From NCBI GenBank assembly GCA_004335835.1, contig RWJK01001656.1, positions 161,072 through 225,071 on the forward strand: a stretch of 64,000 nucleotides of DNA. Direction: 5' to 3'. The translations under genes were made by a program, and so were the position numbers. Below the pieces are notes generated by a model. The model was not told the origin of the DNA. It did no database searches and saw only the letters and a program-made list of their open reading frames with translations. The DNA comes from Scenedesmus sp. ARA3 (Eukaryota; Chlorophyta; Chlorophyceae; Sphaeropleales; Scenedesmaceae). This document shows positions 1-12,394 of this stretch, piece by piece. The stretch's first letter is position 1. Every line of letters starts with the position of its first letter.

Positions 1-480
1 TGGACTCGCCTGCGTTCCTGCATGGTGATGAGAAATCTAGTAGATTTGGTAGACAATCTTGTATGTACAGCAGTCTTGTGTACAGGGACACTTCCTGCTG
101 AAATGCAGGCAAGCTCACCAATGGTGCTGTAGTTGTTATGCATGTTCATGTCCATCATTTATGCTGGACACACTGTGAGTGTGCTCGCCTCCAACATTCC
201 TGAGGAATAGGCAATGGTCAGGTTCGCACCCAGCAGCATTCAAGCCTGGCAAATTTGAGAAGGGCACTGCTGCAGCAGGGCCGGGCAAGCTCTGCCTCTG
301 CAAGTGATAATGAGCATCAGTCATGATGCAACAATCCTGCCATCCTTCGCACTGAGCACAGCAATGCCGTGCCCCTGTGTCATGACAGTTATGGATGCGA
401 ACTCTGGTGACCTTATCAACAGCCAATAAGGTTGACTATTGGATATGAATGTTCGATCACGTTACATGCATGCAGCAACC
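1..480. other. Upstream region of the CDK5RAP1-like gene
   Basis: No coding exon is recognisable here. Short reading frames on both strands lack any family resemblance. The stretch presumably holds the promoter and 5' leader of the methylthiotransferase gene, and perhaps the end of a neighbour outside the window. An in-frame ATG at 445 could extend the next protein by twelve residues. Confidence 0.4.
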
Positions 481-3400
481 ATGGCGCACTTGTGTCCGCA
501 TCGCAGAGTTCTGCAGCAGTCAATCAGGCCAGGCGCATGCCTGCACAAACAGCCAGTTTACAGACATTCAGCAAGATGTAGAGCTACGATAGAGCTGCCG
601 CCAGTTTTGCAGGCAGTGGTGGACGAAGTGGAGGAGTCCAAGTACTGTGGCGGAGAAGGTGGGCCCCCGGCCTCAAATTGTAGGCTGCATGCTCTATTTG
701 CAAATCTCATTGAGGATACTGCTTTGTAGGCACGGTGATGGTGCGCGAGGCACCTGCAGATGTGCCAAGAAATGGAAAGAAGTACCATATTCACACATTT
801 GGCTGCCAGGTGAGGTGGCGCTACTGTAGTTCAACCAGCCTAGCAGCAACCAATCAACTAGCAGTTGTAAGGCATTAGGTGTTAATACAGCACGATTATA
901 AACCAGCAGAATTACAGCTGCCAACCCAGCAGCAGCAGCAACGGCAGCAGCAGGGGCACAACAATAAGTGTAGTAGTACTACTGGCAGTGTTTCCTTGCC
1001 TCAGGGTTCACCACAACACACGCAATCGCAGCATCACAAAGGCTCATAGGTGCCTTTACAATACCGCCCATCATCAACATTTGGTGTACTGTACTGACGC
1101 AGCTGATGTGGTGTCCTGCGTCTTCGCGTTTCACACTTGTTTTCAGATGAACCTGGCAGACTCTGAGCGCATGGCTGGTGTGCTGGAGTCAGTGGGTTAT
1201 GAGTGCTCCGAGGACCCAGCCAAGGCTGACGTGCTCATCTACAACACATGCAGCATCAGGGAAAAGGCAGAGGTGAAGGTCTACTCAGCACTGGGCAAGC
1301 AGGTGGGTGTCATGGCAGTGTGTGTGTACTGGAGTAGGGACAGGTGCCATGCCTGTGTGAAGCTTGCTGAAAGCTCTTATCCCTGCAAGCTGCCCGCCAG
1401 CAGCACCTATCATTGTCGTTTTCGACAAATCTGTCAACACCTCTGCTGGTGTATAGTACCGTATGCGTAAGTCTGCTGCTGCCTGTTGGTGGCGCTGGTG
1501 CTGCAGGCCAAGCGCAAGCGCGACCGCATGGGCGACCTCAAGATTGTGGTGGCTGGCTGCGTGGCGCAGCAGGAGGGCCAGCAGCTGCTGAGGCGTGTGC
1601 CAGAGGTGGACCTTGTCATGGGTGAGCCAGCAGCGCTGCTGCAGATGCTGGCGGCTGCTGCAGCTGCTTTGGCAGACACAGCTCAGGCAGAGCTGGCAGC
1701 CGGAGCAGGAGGGTGTATGATGACATTGCAGGGCCTGGATTGGCAGCAGCAATCCGGTTGCTGCAGCAGCATCACCTGATTCGGACTGACGTGCTGATTC
1801 GTTCAAAATCGGAGCACATCATGTACACGTCAGCAGCAGCAGCAGCAGCAGCAGCAGCTGCAGGAGGATCATGTCCACGTGCTGCATCTGGACACGGCAC
1901 AGCAACATTGGCAGCTGCTATCAACATAGCTCACCTCTGTGCCTATCAACACCAGCCCCTGCTGCTGCTGCTGCTGCTGCTGCTGCTTGTTGTCTGCAGG
2001 TCCCCAGTTTGCGAATAGACTGGATGAGCTGCTGGAGCGCGTGGACTCGCAGGGCAGCCAAGTGTGCGCCACAGACCACATAGAGGTGCGGCGGCTGGGT
2101 GTCAACCGTTGGGCAGCAGCGTATGCAACTTCGTCCAGGGAGCTGACATGGCATCAGCTCAGCTTGGCACTGCAGTAGAGGCACACTTGCCAGGTGCAAG
2201 CACTCGCACAAGTTGTCCAGCTGCCTGTGCAGCAATCAAACAGCTGAGTTGAAGCTTGGTCCTGCGAATTTCAACTGTGGCTTGGTGCTGACAGCAACGC
2301 ATGCTGTCTGTACAAACCGCAGATCAGTGAAGACATCACAGTGCCGCGGCGAGACAGCAACCTGACTGCCTGGGTCAATGTAATCTACGGCTGCAATGAA
2401 AAGTGCACCTACTGCGTGGTGCCTTACACGCGCGGCGAGGAGCAGAGCAGGCGGCAGGAAGACATCAAGCGGGAGATGCTGGCGCTTGGGGAGGCAGGTG
2501 AGGGCGCAAAGTGCAGCGGCAGCTGCAGCCGTGAAAGCCGCAACTGCAGCTAAAGCCAGCCACAGCAGCAGCAGCAGGGGTGAGCTGCTGCAATGCCACT
2601 CGCTGGCCTACCTTCTGTCTTGGCACTCTGCCATGTTGCGTTATCAAAGGTTGGAGCCCGCAACTCCTTGCTTGTGAGTGTTTTGACATCTTCATAGCAC
2701 AGAAGACCTCGGTGCGTCTGTGGCAGTTCGGCTGTGCTGCGTGGCTCACCATCAGGTCTGCTGCCTCATGCCTCTTTTATGTCCTGCAGGCTACAAGGAG
2801 GTGACGCTGCTGGGCCAGAATGTGGACTCATACGGCAGGGACTTGCCAGGCATGGCTGCAGACGGCAGCGGGCGGCGGCAGCACACCTTCACAGACCTGC
2901 TGCGCCACGTGCATGATGTGCCTGGCATCGAGCGCATTCGCTTCGCGACATCACACCCGCGCTACTTCACAGGTGCGCGTGAGGGGAGCTGCTGGCTGGT
3001 TGCGGCGATTGCATCTGTGGATGTTGAGGGGGGCAGCTGGCGTGTTGCGCTGTCCTTTGAGCAGCACGCTGTGTGCGCGGAGCGCTTGCCGCATCTGTAG
3101 CTGTACAGGTTTGCAGGAAGGTGTGCTCACATCTGCCGCTAACCCAATTTGAGGTCTCATCATACTGCTGCGCTTGCCCTTGCCTGCATACCCAACCCCC
3201 TGCCATGCCTGCAGATCGGCTGGTGCGTGCGTGCGCAGAGCTGCCCAAGCTGTGTGAGTTCTTCCACATTCCCTTCCAGTCGGGCGACGATGACATCTTG
3301 CGGGAGATGGCACGAGGTTACACTGCGGCGCGCTACCGCTCCATCATCGACAACATCCGGCGCTACATGCCTGACGCAAGCATCAGCGGGGATGCTATCG

Positions 3401-4380
3401 TAGGCTTCCCAGGTGGGTCTCCTAGGTGCTTGAGATTGTGCCGGATCGTCAGGTACAGAGGCCCGTCTGGCTTATCTATCTATAACTTACCTGGTCTGGC
3501 GTACAGCTCTGTGCATTGTGGGCAAGGTCTCTGTATGCACTGCACTGTAAGGTTCGTCGTATGATGCGTATGCTGCGGCAGGCAACCCTAGGCAGCCTCG
3601 CTGCTGAATGGACCGCGTCCAGCGCTGGTCCTGTTGTGTGTGCTTGTGGCACCTGCCTCTCATGCCTTGCCTTCTGTACTTTGCTAATTTACGCCTGCAT
3701 ACCACTGCGCATAATGCTGTATGCAGGCGAGACGGAGGAGCAGTACCTGGCAACGGAGCGGCTGGTGCGGGAGGTGGGCTTTGACCGAGTCAACACAGCA
3801 GCCTACTCGCCACGCCCCAACACGCCAGCAGCAGAGTGGGAGAACCAGGTGGGTGGCAGTGCGCGGCATTGTAGGTGACGATCAAACAGTAGACAGAAGC
3901 AGCAACCTTTATCAGCTGCTGCACTGTACTGTGTGCCTTATTTTGCCCTTGTGCTTGGGAGCGTGCAGGCCTGCTCCTGTTGCAGCGCTGTGGCGAGTCC
4001 TGCTGCGTGCTGCCTGTTGCTTGCTGCAGGTTGCCGACCTCATCAAGGCTGACCGGCTGAACCGGCTGAATGCAGTCGTGACGGAGGTGGCAACAGAGCG
4101 CTCGCAGCGCTTCATGGGCCGCACGCTGGAGGTGCTGGTAGAGGGCGTGAACCCCCGCAAGAGCAGCCAAGCCTTTGGCCGCATCCGGCACAACAAGCTG
4201 GTGTACTTTGACGGCGATGGCGAGGCGCTGCGGGGGCAGCTGGTGAGCGTGAAGATCGACCAGTGCAACGCATACAGCTTGTTTGGAGACATGGCGGAGG
4301 TGCTGCCGCTGCGCGCGCCGCTGCCACACCTTGCGGCAGCGGCTGGCAGCGACAGCAGCAGGCTGGCAGCTGTGGTTTGA
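481..4380 (+). CDS. CDK5RAP1: tRNA/protein methylthiotransferase, CDK5RAP1/MiaB family
   Basis: The product is a radical-SAM enzyme that adds a methylthio group to isopentenyl-adenosine 37 of tRNA, in mitochondria in animals. Exons: 481-658, 730-809, 1147-1302, 1507-1621, 2000-2085, 2323-2497, 2790-2972, 3215-3412, 3727-3848, 4030-4380. All phases close and give about 547 aa, near the family length. The N-terminal UPF0004 domain has its three cluster cysteines in TFGCQMN (about residue 85), NTCSIRE (121) and VAGCVAQQ (156). The radical SAM motif CNEKCTYC lies at 229-236 and a TRAM-like tail follows. The first 40 residues are Arg/Ser/Ala rich, as in an organelle presequence. I chose ATG 481 for its ACCATGG context; ATG 445 is in frame too. 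Intron 4 carries opposed CAG and CTG tracts. The first TGTAA after the stop is at 5366. Confidence 0.95.
1831..1986. repeat. CAG tract (1831-1864) facing CTG tract (1959-1986) in one intron
   Basis: Intron 4 of the CDK5RAP1-like gene contains about eleven CAG units and then, 95 bases on, about nine CTG units. The CTG run ends 13 bases before the acceptor at 1999. The two runs are complementary and could pair in the transcript. Confidence 0.85.
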
Positions 4381-5822
4381 TCAAGAATGGTGGCCGTGGC
4401 CCGTGTACGCTAGGCGGAAGAGCAGCGGTGGTGCAATGGCTGCAACCACTGGTTGACCTGTGCAAGGTCGCCATGCACTTGGCGGCTGCGCTCGTGGTGC
4501 TGGCGGCAGTGCAGCTGTCGTGTGATATGCGATTTGTCCATTCAATGCAGCTGGATTGCGGGGCAGTTCTTTGTGATTGAGGCAGAACTGCTGCACGTCA
4601 ATATTGTATCAGTGTCTGAGATTCTATTGCCTTGCTTGGTTCTTGCAGTCAAGTTGTTGCGTTATCTGGCACAGCATGCAGGCAGACCAGTAAGTCGCCA
4701 ACTGCCAAGTTGGAATCCAGGTTGTGCTGCAACCCGTGGGTGCAAGTTCTTGCCACGTGGCAGTGTCCATATCACACCAGAGACAGCTCATGTTACTCAT
4801 TCTGGGTGCCAGATGTACGCAACAAGCGCAAATTTGGCCTCCTATTGTGGGGACCAGCGAGTCATGCACTGCTGGACCGCGTGTGCTCAGCACCAGGCTG
4901 GTGTTCACTGCAGCAGGCTGTGGCGCTGACTCAGTCACTGAGCGAGCGCCTGGCCAGGCATGCCCAAACATGGGCAGCAGAGCGTGCATGCAGCGGCACC
5001 ATTTGTGTTGACAGTGGGAGGTGGGCCGGCTCAGCAGAAGAAGTACAGTGTTCAGGATGTCTACATGCTTACATGCTTTATGCAAACTCTCTGTGAACAG
5101 TCCATGCATTGCGGTGGGCTGCGGCATTGTGGCCACAAGACCATTTCATATCTTCTGGTGGTTGACCAGTCACGGTGCCCAAGTGTTTAACCCGTGATCT
5201 AAATCCCGAGCATATCTGTCAATCCCACTACTAGTAGACAAATGCGAGAACCGTAAGTAATTGTGCTAGTCATCCTCAAGAACGAGTTCGAGTCCTGGGC
5301 GGCAACATGCCCATCTGAAGGCTTGCTTGGTCAAACGCCCGCTCCCCATACAGAGCACAGCATGATGTAAAGAGGAGCCAACTTGCAGCGGTTTCTTGTT
5401 TCATTTCAAAAACCTAATCAATGCCACGAACAGAAACATGCGTAGCAGTGCCTTCCAAGCAAGGCGCAAAATTGCACGCGAAGGGGCAGTTGGAAATATC
5501 TCGCCGTGTGCCCCCGGTCGGCCTGTGCACAATGATCAATCAAGAATTGTACATCTTGCATCAGAAAAAACACATTGGGATCAAAATATTCAAAATGGCA
5601 GCGACATCTCCAACACTAACGAATCCCACGCGCAATCACAGCAAAGCGGAGCCAGAACTGGCTTCAAAATTTTGAATTGATCTCATTAAGCTAGATTATT
5701 TCAATAGGATCGCGGTTCTGATGACACTGATGTAGCTGTGACGCTGATATTTTGGCGATATACCTGAGGCCTGTGGTTCTCTTGCGACGGGCGCTGCCAT
5801 ATGCAGGCAAGCCAGCTACAGC
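4381..5822. other. 3' region of CDK5RAP1-like gene and upstream region of the CCCH gene
   Basis: No coding exon is recognised. Up to about 5200 the sequence resembles the TG-rich 3' regions of the other plus-strand genes. From about 5200 to 5800 it becomes more AT-rich, which fits a promoter for the next gene. Two short overlapping frames at 5396-5680 have no family features and I do not call them. Confidence 0.4.
5366..5370 (+). terminator. Candidate polyadenylation signal TGTAA
   Basis: This is the first TGTAA after the CDK5RAP1-like stop codon, about 1 kb downstream. TGTAA is the usual green-algal polyadenylation signal; use here is inferred. Confidence 0.35.
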
Positions 5823-8109
5823 ATGCCATTCCGTTTACATTTCCATCGTCTTATAGAGCATCTGAATGTGAATTATCAACACGAGACGCAGAGCACAAAT
5901 TTTGCTTCAATGGTGGCTCTCACAGACTGTCCGCAAATTCCTGCGCGGGCCTCAGATGAGTTCATGATATACCAGTTCAAGGTAGGGGTGGGATGGGCAT
6001 CGCAGGTGGCGTGGGGCGCCTAGATATTTTTGGCCATTTCTCAACCTCCACGCCTTCGTTGCCCTGCAGGTCCTTCCATGCACCAGAAAGGTGAGCGTTC
6101 GTTATCGTGGTCCGCATCGTTAGAGACTGGGCACATGGCAGCCGTGTGCCACAACAACTCCGCCAGCTGCGAGCGTTGCACGCATCCCCTTGTTCTCTGG
6201 CCAGGAACATCAGCTTACGAAACTTCAATTGCTGCGTATCGTAGGCGAGCTTGCTCGCATCGGCTTAGGCGCACAGCAGCAGCAGCAGGCACCTGGCTAG
6301 GGACTGCTCTTCAGACCCTGCATCTAGAAGCATGGCCCTTCTTAGCTGCCTAGCACCCATCATTGTAAGCCTATTATGTTCATCACATTGCGCCAAACGC
6401 GTGCTGACTCGTTGCTATCCTATGCTGGTGTCGCTGCAACAGGGAGCCCACTCATGGACTGAGTGCGCCTTCACCCACCCGGGCGAGAAGGCTGCACGCC
6501 GCTGCCCCAAGTCATTCATCTACTCAGCAGAGGCATGCCCAGATGCACGCAAGGTGAGCTGCTGCTGTTGGCTCTGACGTTTGCTTGCGGGTGGATTACA
6601 ATCGTGCCTGCAGATTTCATTGCAACAGGAATCCTGCAACAGGGACGTGCCCATCCAGCGCGATAACATGCTTCAAGGATCAGGCAACAGTACTGACTGG
6701 TGTGCTTGTGTTGTTTGCAGTCCGGCAAGTGCATTCGGGGAGACATGTGCCCATACAGCCACGGTGTCTTTGAGCAGTGGCTGCACCCAAGCAGGTGAGC
6801 TGCAGTGCCTGCTGATGCCAGAATGTGAGCAAGCATATGGAAGTAGCATGTCGTGTCTCGTATCTGCACTGGATGCTGCAAGTTTTGATAACAGTATCAT
6901 ACTCTGGCTGTAATTAAATAGAATCATGTGCTCCATGCATCTACTCACCGCGTGTGCTGCCTGCTGCCTGCGCCGCCGCCTCTGTGTGGCTGCTGTGACA
7001 GGTACCGCACGCAGCTGTGCAGCTTCGGCACTGCCTGCAGGCGCCCAGTCTGCTTTTTCGCCCACACAGTCCAGGAGCTGCGCGTGCCCACAGGCTGCGG
7101 CCCCAACCCTCAGGCCATCACCAGCCCCATGCAGGCTAGCGCAGCAGCGGCAGCAGCAGCCGCAGCCAGCCAGATGGGCCTCGACCCATCTGCAGTGGCA
7201 GCAGCCGCTGCAGCTGCAGCTTCTCAGGGCATGGACGGCAACTCATACAACGCACTGATGCAGCAGGCGATGCTGGCGCAGATGAGCCAGGCAGCAGCCA
7301 TGAGCCAGCACGTGGATGGCGCGACAGCAACGCTGATCAACCGCTACCAGGCTGCCAGCTGTGCAGCGCTCGCCAACGCTGCCGCCTGCCAGCGCGAGCA
7401 GCAGCAGCACCAGGCTGCTGCGGCAGTGGCAGCAGCGGCAGCGATGGCAGCAGCCTCCAGCAACCCCGCCAGCCTCCTGCAGATGGCACAGGCGGCGCAA
7501 GCATACCAGGCAGCTGCGGCAGCAGCAGCCGCTGCTGCTGCCAGCATCCACGCACCAAACGGCGGTGGCAACAGCATGATGCCTCCCGGCATGAACTTTG
7601 CTGGCATGTCCAACCCAGGCCAGCTGATGACCAGCAGCGGCCCCAGCACCAGCAGCGCAGTCAGCAGCCCCACCTGCAGCAGCAGCAACAGCCACAACAC
7701 CAGCCTCATGTCAGCCTCCACAGTGCAGGGAGACATGCAGAACGCTGCTGCTGCCGAGGTCGCAGCCAGCATGAGCCGCCAGGCATCTGCCAACTGCCCC
7801 TCCCTGTTTGACAGCTACCTGCTGCAGCAGGCCATGGCAGGCGGCGCCTGCTACCCGGGCGCCTGCTCGCCCTTTGGCGGCCTGCCGCCAACATCGCTGG
7901 CTGCTGCTGCCGCCGCGGCGTCTACTGCATCTCCCGGCTCCGGCGCATCCATGTTTGGTGCGCCGTGGATGCCGTGTGCCTCTGGCGGCTTTGCCTGCGG
8001 GCCGTACCCGTCGCCTGTGATGCCTGCGACACCCGCCAACTCCAACGGCATGGAGGCATACAGTGCGGCGCAGCTGACACGCCAGCTGTCGCTGCAGCAG
8101 CAGGGCTGA
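5823..8109 (+). CDS. Plant-type tandem CCCH zinc-finger protein (RR-TZF family)
   Basis: This is a likely RNA-binding regulator of mRNA decay or translation; plant RR-TZF proteins localise to P-bodies and stress granules. Exons: 5823-5981, 6070-6090, 6443-6553, 6721-6794, 7002-8109, giving about 490 aa. The start of the domain reads SDEFMIYQFK. It is followed by the RR-region motif C-x5-H-x4-C-x3-H (Cys in LPCTRK, then HSWTECAFTH), a C-x8-C-x5-C-x3-H finger starting at CPDARK, and a C-x5-C-x4-C-x3-H finger ending in CFFAH. The remaining 350 residues are low-complexity Ala, Gln, Ser and Met rich, encoded by GCA/GCC and CAG runs. Exon 2 is only 21 bases. The start could also be ATG 5910. The family assignment is firm; the target RNAs are unknown. 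Confidence 0.93.
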
Positions 8110-11100
8110 AGAGCGCCTGGCGGTAAACAACTGGTGCTGGGGTTGAAATAGATATTCGGAGTTGGTTTGTGGTGGAGGAGGGTGGCTTGAGTGGTGTGGC
8201 ACACACAGTGGATGCTTTGTTTTGAGGCTTCCGGCCAGCTCAGCACACTTGTGCATGTGCAGCGAGTATTAGATGGGAAGACAGCCTGCAGGCGTTGCCC
8301 TCGCACGCTGTGGCGAGCATATGGTGCTGGCTGGTGGCTTGTGCCCGGCAATATGGGATGAATGTGCTGTCTCGTTCTTGACGGTGGAGTTTTTGGGTCT
8401 TGCGGTCGGGTGCTAGCTGTGCAAGGTGATGGTGCCGCCAAATGCATGCCATTCTGCACTGCGGACGCCGCATGCAGCACTTGTAGTACGCGGCAGGCAG
8501 AGCTGCCTAGCTCTGCAATCCATCAGTGATTGACTCCTGCCTTGCCATACCAAGGTGTGCCAGCTTGCAGCCGTGCAGGCTCGCAACGAGGGAAACAACT
8601 GGCAGCAATATGCTGCCGGTGGAATAGAGATGCGTGCTTCATGCATCCGTACGCGGCGGTATTCATGCATCTGCGAGGTGTGGGGGAGCCCTGATTAGGG
8701 ACAGGGAGGGCCATTTTCTAGAGGGAGCCGATTTGGAGTTGAATTTGTGCCCCGTAGTATTGCCGGCTGCTCAGCGGGAGTGACATCTGGCTGCCTGATT
8801 GTCTGTGTGGAGTCCTGAACGAGAGGATCAGAGGAGCAGGCAAGCGTTTTCAGCTCTGGCGTATACAGCAGCTTATACGTGTGTGTATTACTGATGCGTA
8901 TGTGTGTGTGCGTGCAGTGAGCTCAGCAACGTGCTATACTACAGAGCAAAACAAGGGCAGCGATTGTTGGAATTGGTGTGCAGCGGTGCTTGGGAGGTTG
9001 CTCACAGCACCTGGCGCAGCGGTTGCGCTTGCAGGAGCTGGCAGCGGCCTCTTGGGTTTTTGGTATTAGCAGCGGAGCTTAGCATGACTTCGATTTGTGG
9101 AGTATGCCGTGCAAGTGGTGCGCAGAGGCATTCTCTACATGCTGGTGTTACTTGCAGGCACATGAGGTGCCTGCCGTGCAATTGTCGAGGGCTGATTTTT
9201 GACCCACACAGCTGGTTACACGCATACACACCACTTGTGAGGGGGTGCTGCAGCTTGCATTATGAGCTGCGCGTCTCCAGCTGCGTGGCGGCGATTCCCT
9301 CTACTATTGAAGGTGGAGCGTTGGCATCAGTCATCTTGAGCGGCAGACATGGCTGAAGAAACATGGGTGTGCTTGTTTTCATTCCTTGCTGTTCACACGC
9401 GTGCAAGCCGAGCACAGCGTGCAACTTTGCTGCGCTGCCATTGGCAACCAGTGCGGGCGGCAAGTGCGGCTAGCGAGCGTCTTCAGTGGGGTGTGCTGAC
9501 ATAGTAATGAGCGCATGCTTGTGAGGAGCTGTGCTGGTGCTGCTGTGTTCTGTGTGTGGCGCCTTGCGCGTTGTTGCAGCAACTGCGCCATCGCTGATTG
9601 CGATATTGCAGGCACTGCGGTCACGTTGATTTTTGGAGTGAAGGCCGAGCTGCCCCTGCTGGCAGTGCACAGGCGGCTAGCTTGTGCTGCTGCTGCGGAT
9701 GTGCTGTGCTGTGGGAGCAGTGCTCTGCAGTGACTAGAAGGAATTGTTTGTGCGGGCATTTGCAGCCACGCGAGGCAGGTTGAGTGGCTTGTACCGCACA
9801 ATGTGTGGCAGGTGGCACCGAGTGGGCGCTGGAGAGCAGTGGCCTCTGTTGTGTGCAGTGGTGTGCTTTGGAAATGTGCGTTGCACTGGCACACGGATTA
9901 GGGTATTACGTATGACTGTCATCGCCTCTGTCTTGTTTGTTGCTATGTGCAAACCATAGTACTGCTACTATGCTCCACTTTTGTGGGGTTGCTCGCTGTG
10001 CGGCAACCCTCCACCACTTGTGTTCAGGAGTGGTCTGTGTGAAGAGCTGATCTCGCACTGCTGAGCACAGCACATACCCCCAACAACACCTTTGGTGGTG
10101 CGGTTGCGCCCTCGGGCCAGGGTTGTTGCCGTACATGCTTGTTTTCTACGCTGGGGTATGCACATGCATATTGAGCAGACGATTGCGAGTGTTGGGATGC
10201 TGTGGTTGCAGGTGTTGAGCTTGCTCGCAGAGCCAGCTGGCTCAGGCCGACTTGCTGAGCAGTTTGTGATGGTCCTGGTTCTGATCATCTGCCTCTTTGC
10301 ATATACATCATGCCCCACTGGTGCTAAGCTTCAGAACAGGCTCGCGCAACGCCACAGCTGTGATGTTGTTGCACGGCACAGCTGGAAGCACCTGATGCAG
10401 CAGCGGTCTCCTGTCACAGGCCCGGCTGATACCTCTGTGGGGCACAGCTGTTAAGGGGGAGAGTGCTTACGTGTCGCATGGTAGAGAGTGGCTGCGGTGT
10501 GGCTCAGATGGAGCACTTGATATGTTACTGCTGGCGTCAGCCGACTTATGTTGCGACTCGCAGGACTGAGGTGTGTTGCGTATAGCCTGGCTCCGTGCAT
10601 TGGCTGTGGAAGGGAAACCCCAACCCTATCCACACGTGCAGGCTATTGCCCTGCATTAGTTTTTTGTCTGAGCGTACATTCGATACGAGGTCGCTTAGTG
10701 CGCGGGTTTGTGCTCTGGTGTGCCATGGCTTGTGCTGTGCCTGGCGCGCCTGCTTGCATGCCGCGTGCCAGCCGAAGCTGTGTTGCCTGGCTGGCAGGGC
10801 AGTCGCCAGAGCAACTGCTGCATTGCAGTGGAGGGCAGCTGTGTATCATACGCGCTCTTGTTGAGGTCTGGCGCTGTCATTCTGGGGGGTGCTCTCGCGT
10901 GTTGCTTGCTGTTACAAGACGGCTCAATCAACTCAAAGCGGGGCTGTGCTTCAATGTGCCGCGCGGCGCGGCGTGCAGGCTGCAGAGTGCAGTCCGTACG
11001 TGGGGTATACATACAGCGTTTGGGTGTCAGTTCGTTTGGGTGCACGCATGCCAGGCTGTCGCCTATGCATTGCCTGGTCACACAGTTTTGTCAAGGATCC

Positions 11101-12394
11101 TGCCGGTGGATATTCCGGTGGATGCTGCAGCGGCGGGCGCAGGCTCCTGCGCTGCTGAGTACGGCGGAGTGCCCCAGCAATCTGCGCTGGTGCTGTTTGT
11201 GATGGCTGTGCGCATGTTTCTTGTGTCGTGGCGTCCCGGTGCTCACCCGTTCGTGCATTGTTGCATATGGTCTGGTCGTATGCCAGCAGACACCCGCATG
11301 TGCAGAAGTCATTGTGAGGTCCTTCCTATAAGGCGCAGTACATGTTTGAGTTTGAGGCAACCCCTGCCATATGCTGGCAGAAACGGGTGCCTGTCGGTTT
11401 TACGTGTTGCTGTCTGTGTACGTGACATTTGCAGCTGTCTGTGTCGATGTGTGTTGTGGCGAAGCTCGCAGGTGCGCTGTCTTTTCTTGTGCGCGCTAGG
11501 AGTATGCGGCATGTCGCCTGTTGTGGGGGGTGCCGTTGTGAGGGCATGTTACAGGACGCCGTGCTGCATGATGCGACGCAGTGTGTAGATGTTGTTGTGC
11601 GTCATCCCAGTGATAGCTGGCTTGAGTCTGGCGCTTGGTCGTGGAGGTGCAGGCCAGGCTGCAGTGGATGGTGCTGTGAGAACACATCAACAGGCAGCTT
11701 CAAGGCGCCTCGAGATTGGCACGGGTAGACTCCGTGTCTGTTCATCTGTGGCAGGCATCTTGCCACCTCACAGCCAGGTGCTCTGCAGTTCTGGGCTCCA
11801 TTGGTGCCGTGAAACGCAAAAGAAAGCCATGTCGCAAATGCATGGCAAACTTGCGCTGTAAGGGTGTCCTTGGCAAGCGCTTTGTGTATGTAGTTGGGGA
11901 GTGGGTTATATGGATCTGTTGCATGCTGCGGAGGTGCTCTGCAGGGGTATTTCAGCAAGGGAGTGGATGCTCTCTGGGTGAGGGAGAAGGTGCGAGTAAT
12001 GGTCCTCTTGTTTGCGCTGCATTACGCCAGGTTGTGTTTTGGCAAGCACCACTGGCTGTTGCAGTAGGCTGTCGTCGTAACATGAATGCGGTCGTCCAGA
12101 TTGTTTTGTCCATGCTTCTTGCAGAAGTTGCATGTATATTGGTCAACACTCAAAACACTGTGATCGGCGGATGTAACTGGTGAATCCTCATGGCCTTGCT
12201 GCTGAGCTGCTTGTGTTACGTCCGAGCCCTGAAATGAAAACCCTGAGGAACCTGCAGCCATGCTGTGCATATTATCACTCCCAAGCTGCAAAAAGTTGAC
12301 GTGTGACATGTGTGAATGTCCAATGCTTGAGTGACGGCAGCCATACTTGCTGTAACTGCCGGAGTATCAGCTGCAGCAGTTGCCCGGATTCGAA
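8110..12394 (+). other. Long TG-rich region after the CCCH gene, probable 3'UTR, then ALG6 upstream region
   Basis: These 4.3 kb contain no exon that I recognise on either strand, despite one long chance frame (10548-11588) with no domain features. The plus strand is strikingly rich in T and G up to about 12200, like regions after other plus-strand genes, so it may be transcribed with the CCCH gene. I found no TGTAA between the stop codon and 11857. The last 200 bases are presumably the ALG6 promoter. Confidence 0.45.
11857..11861 (+). terminator. Candidate distal polyadenylation signal TGTAA
   Basis: This is the first TGTAA found after the CCCH-protein stop codon at 8109. If it is used, the 3'UTR is about 3.7 kb. 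Another TGTAA occurs near 12172. Confidence 0.35.

Noticed and set aside
5230..5320. Possible tRNA from a GTTCGAGTCC-like T-loop near 5287
   Set aside because: The bases on either side do not form the T-stem and no acceptor stem or D-arm can be drawn.
7243..7793. Minus-strand frames opposite the CCCH protein
   Set aside because: They are antisense shadows of the GCA/CAG-rich low-complexity exon.
10548..11588. 346-codon plus-strand open frame
   Set aside because: It is Cys, Arg, Val and Trp rich with no domain or splice structure, and sits in TG-rich DNA where TAA/TAG/TGA are rarer in one frame. Treated as chance.
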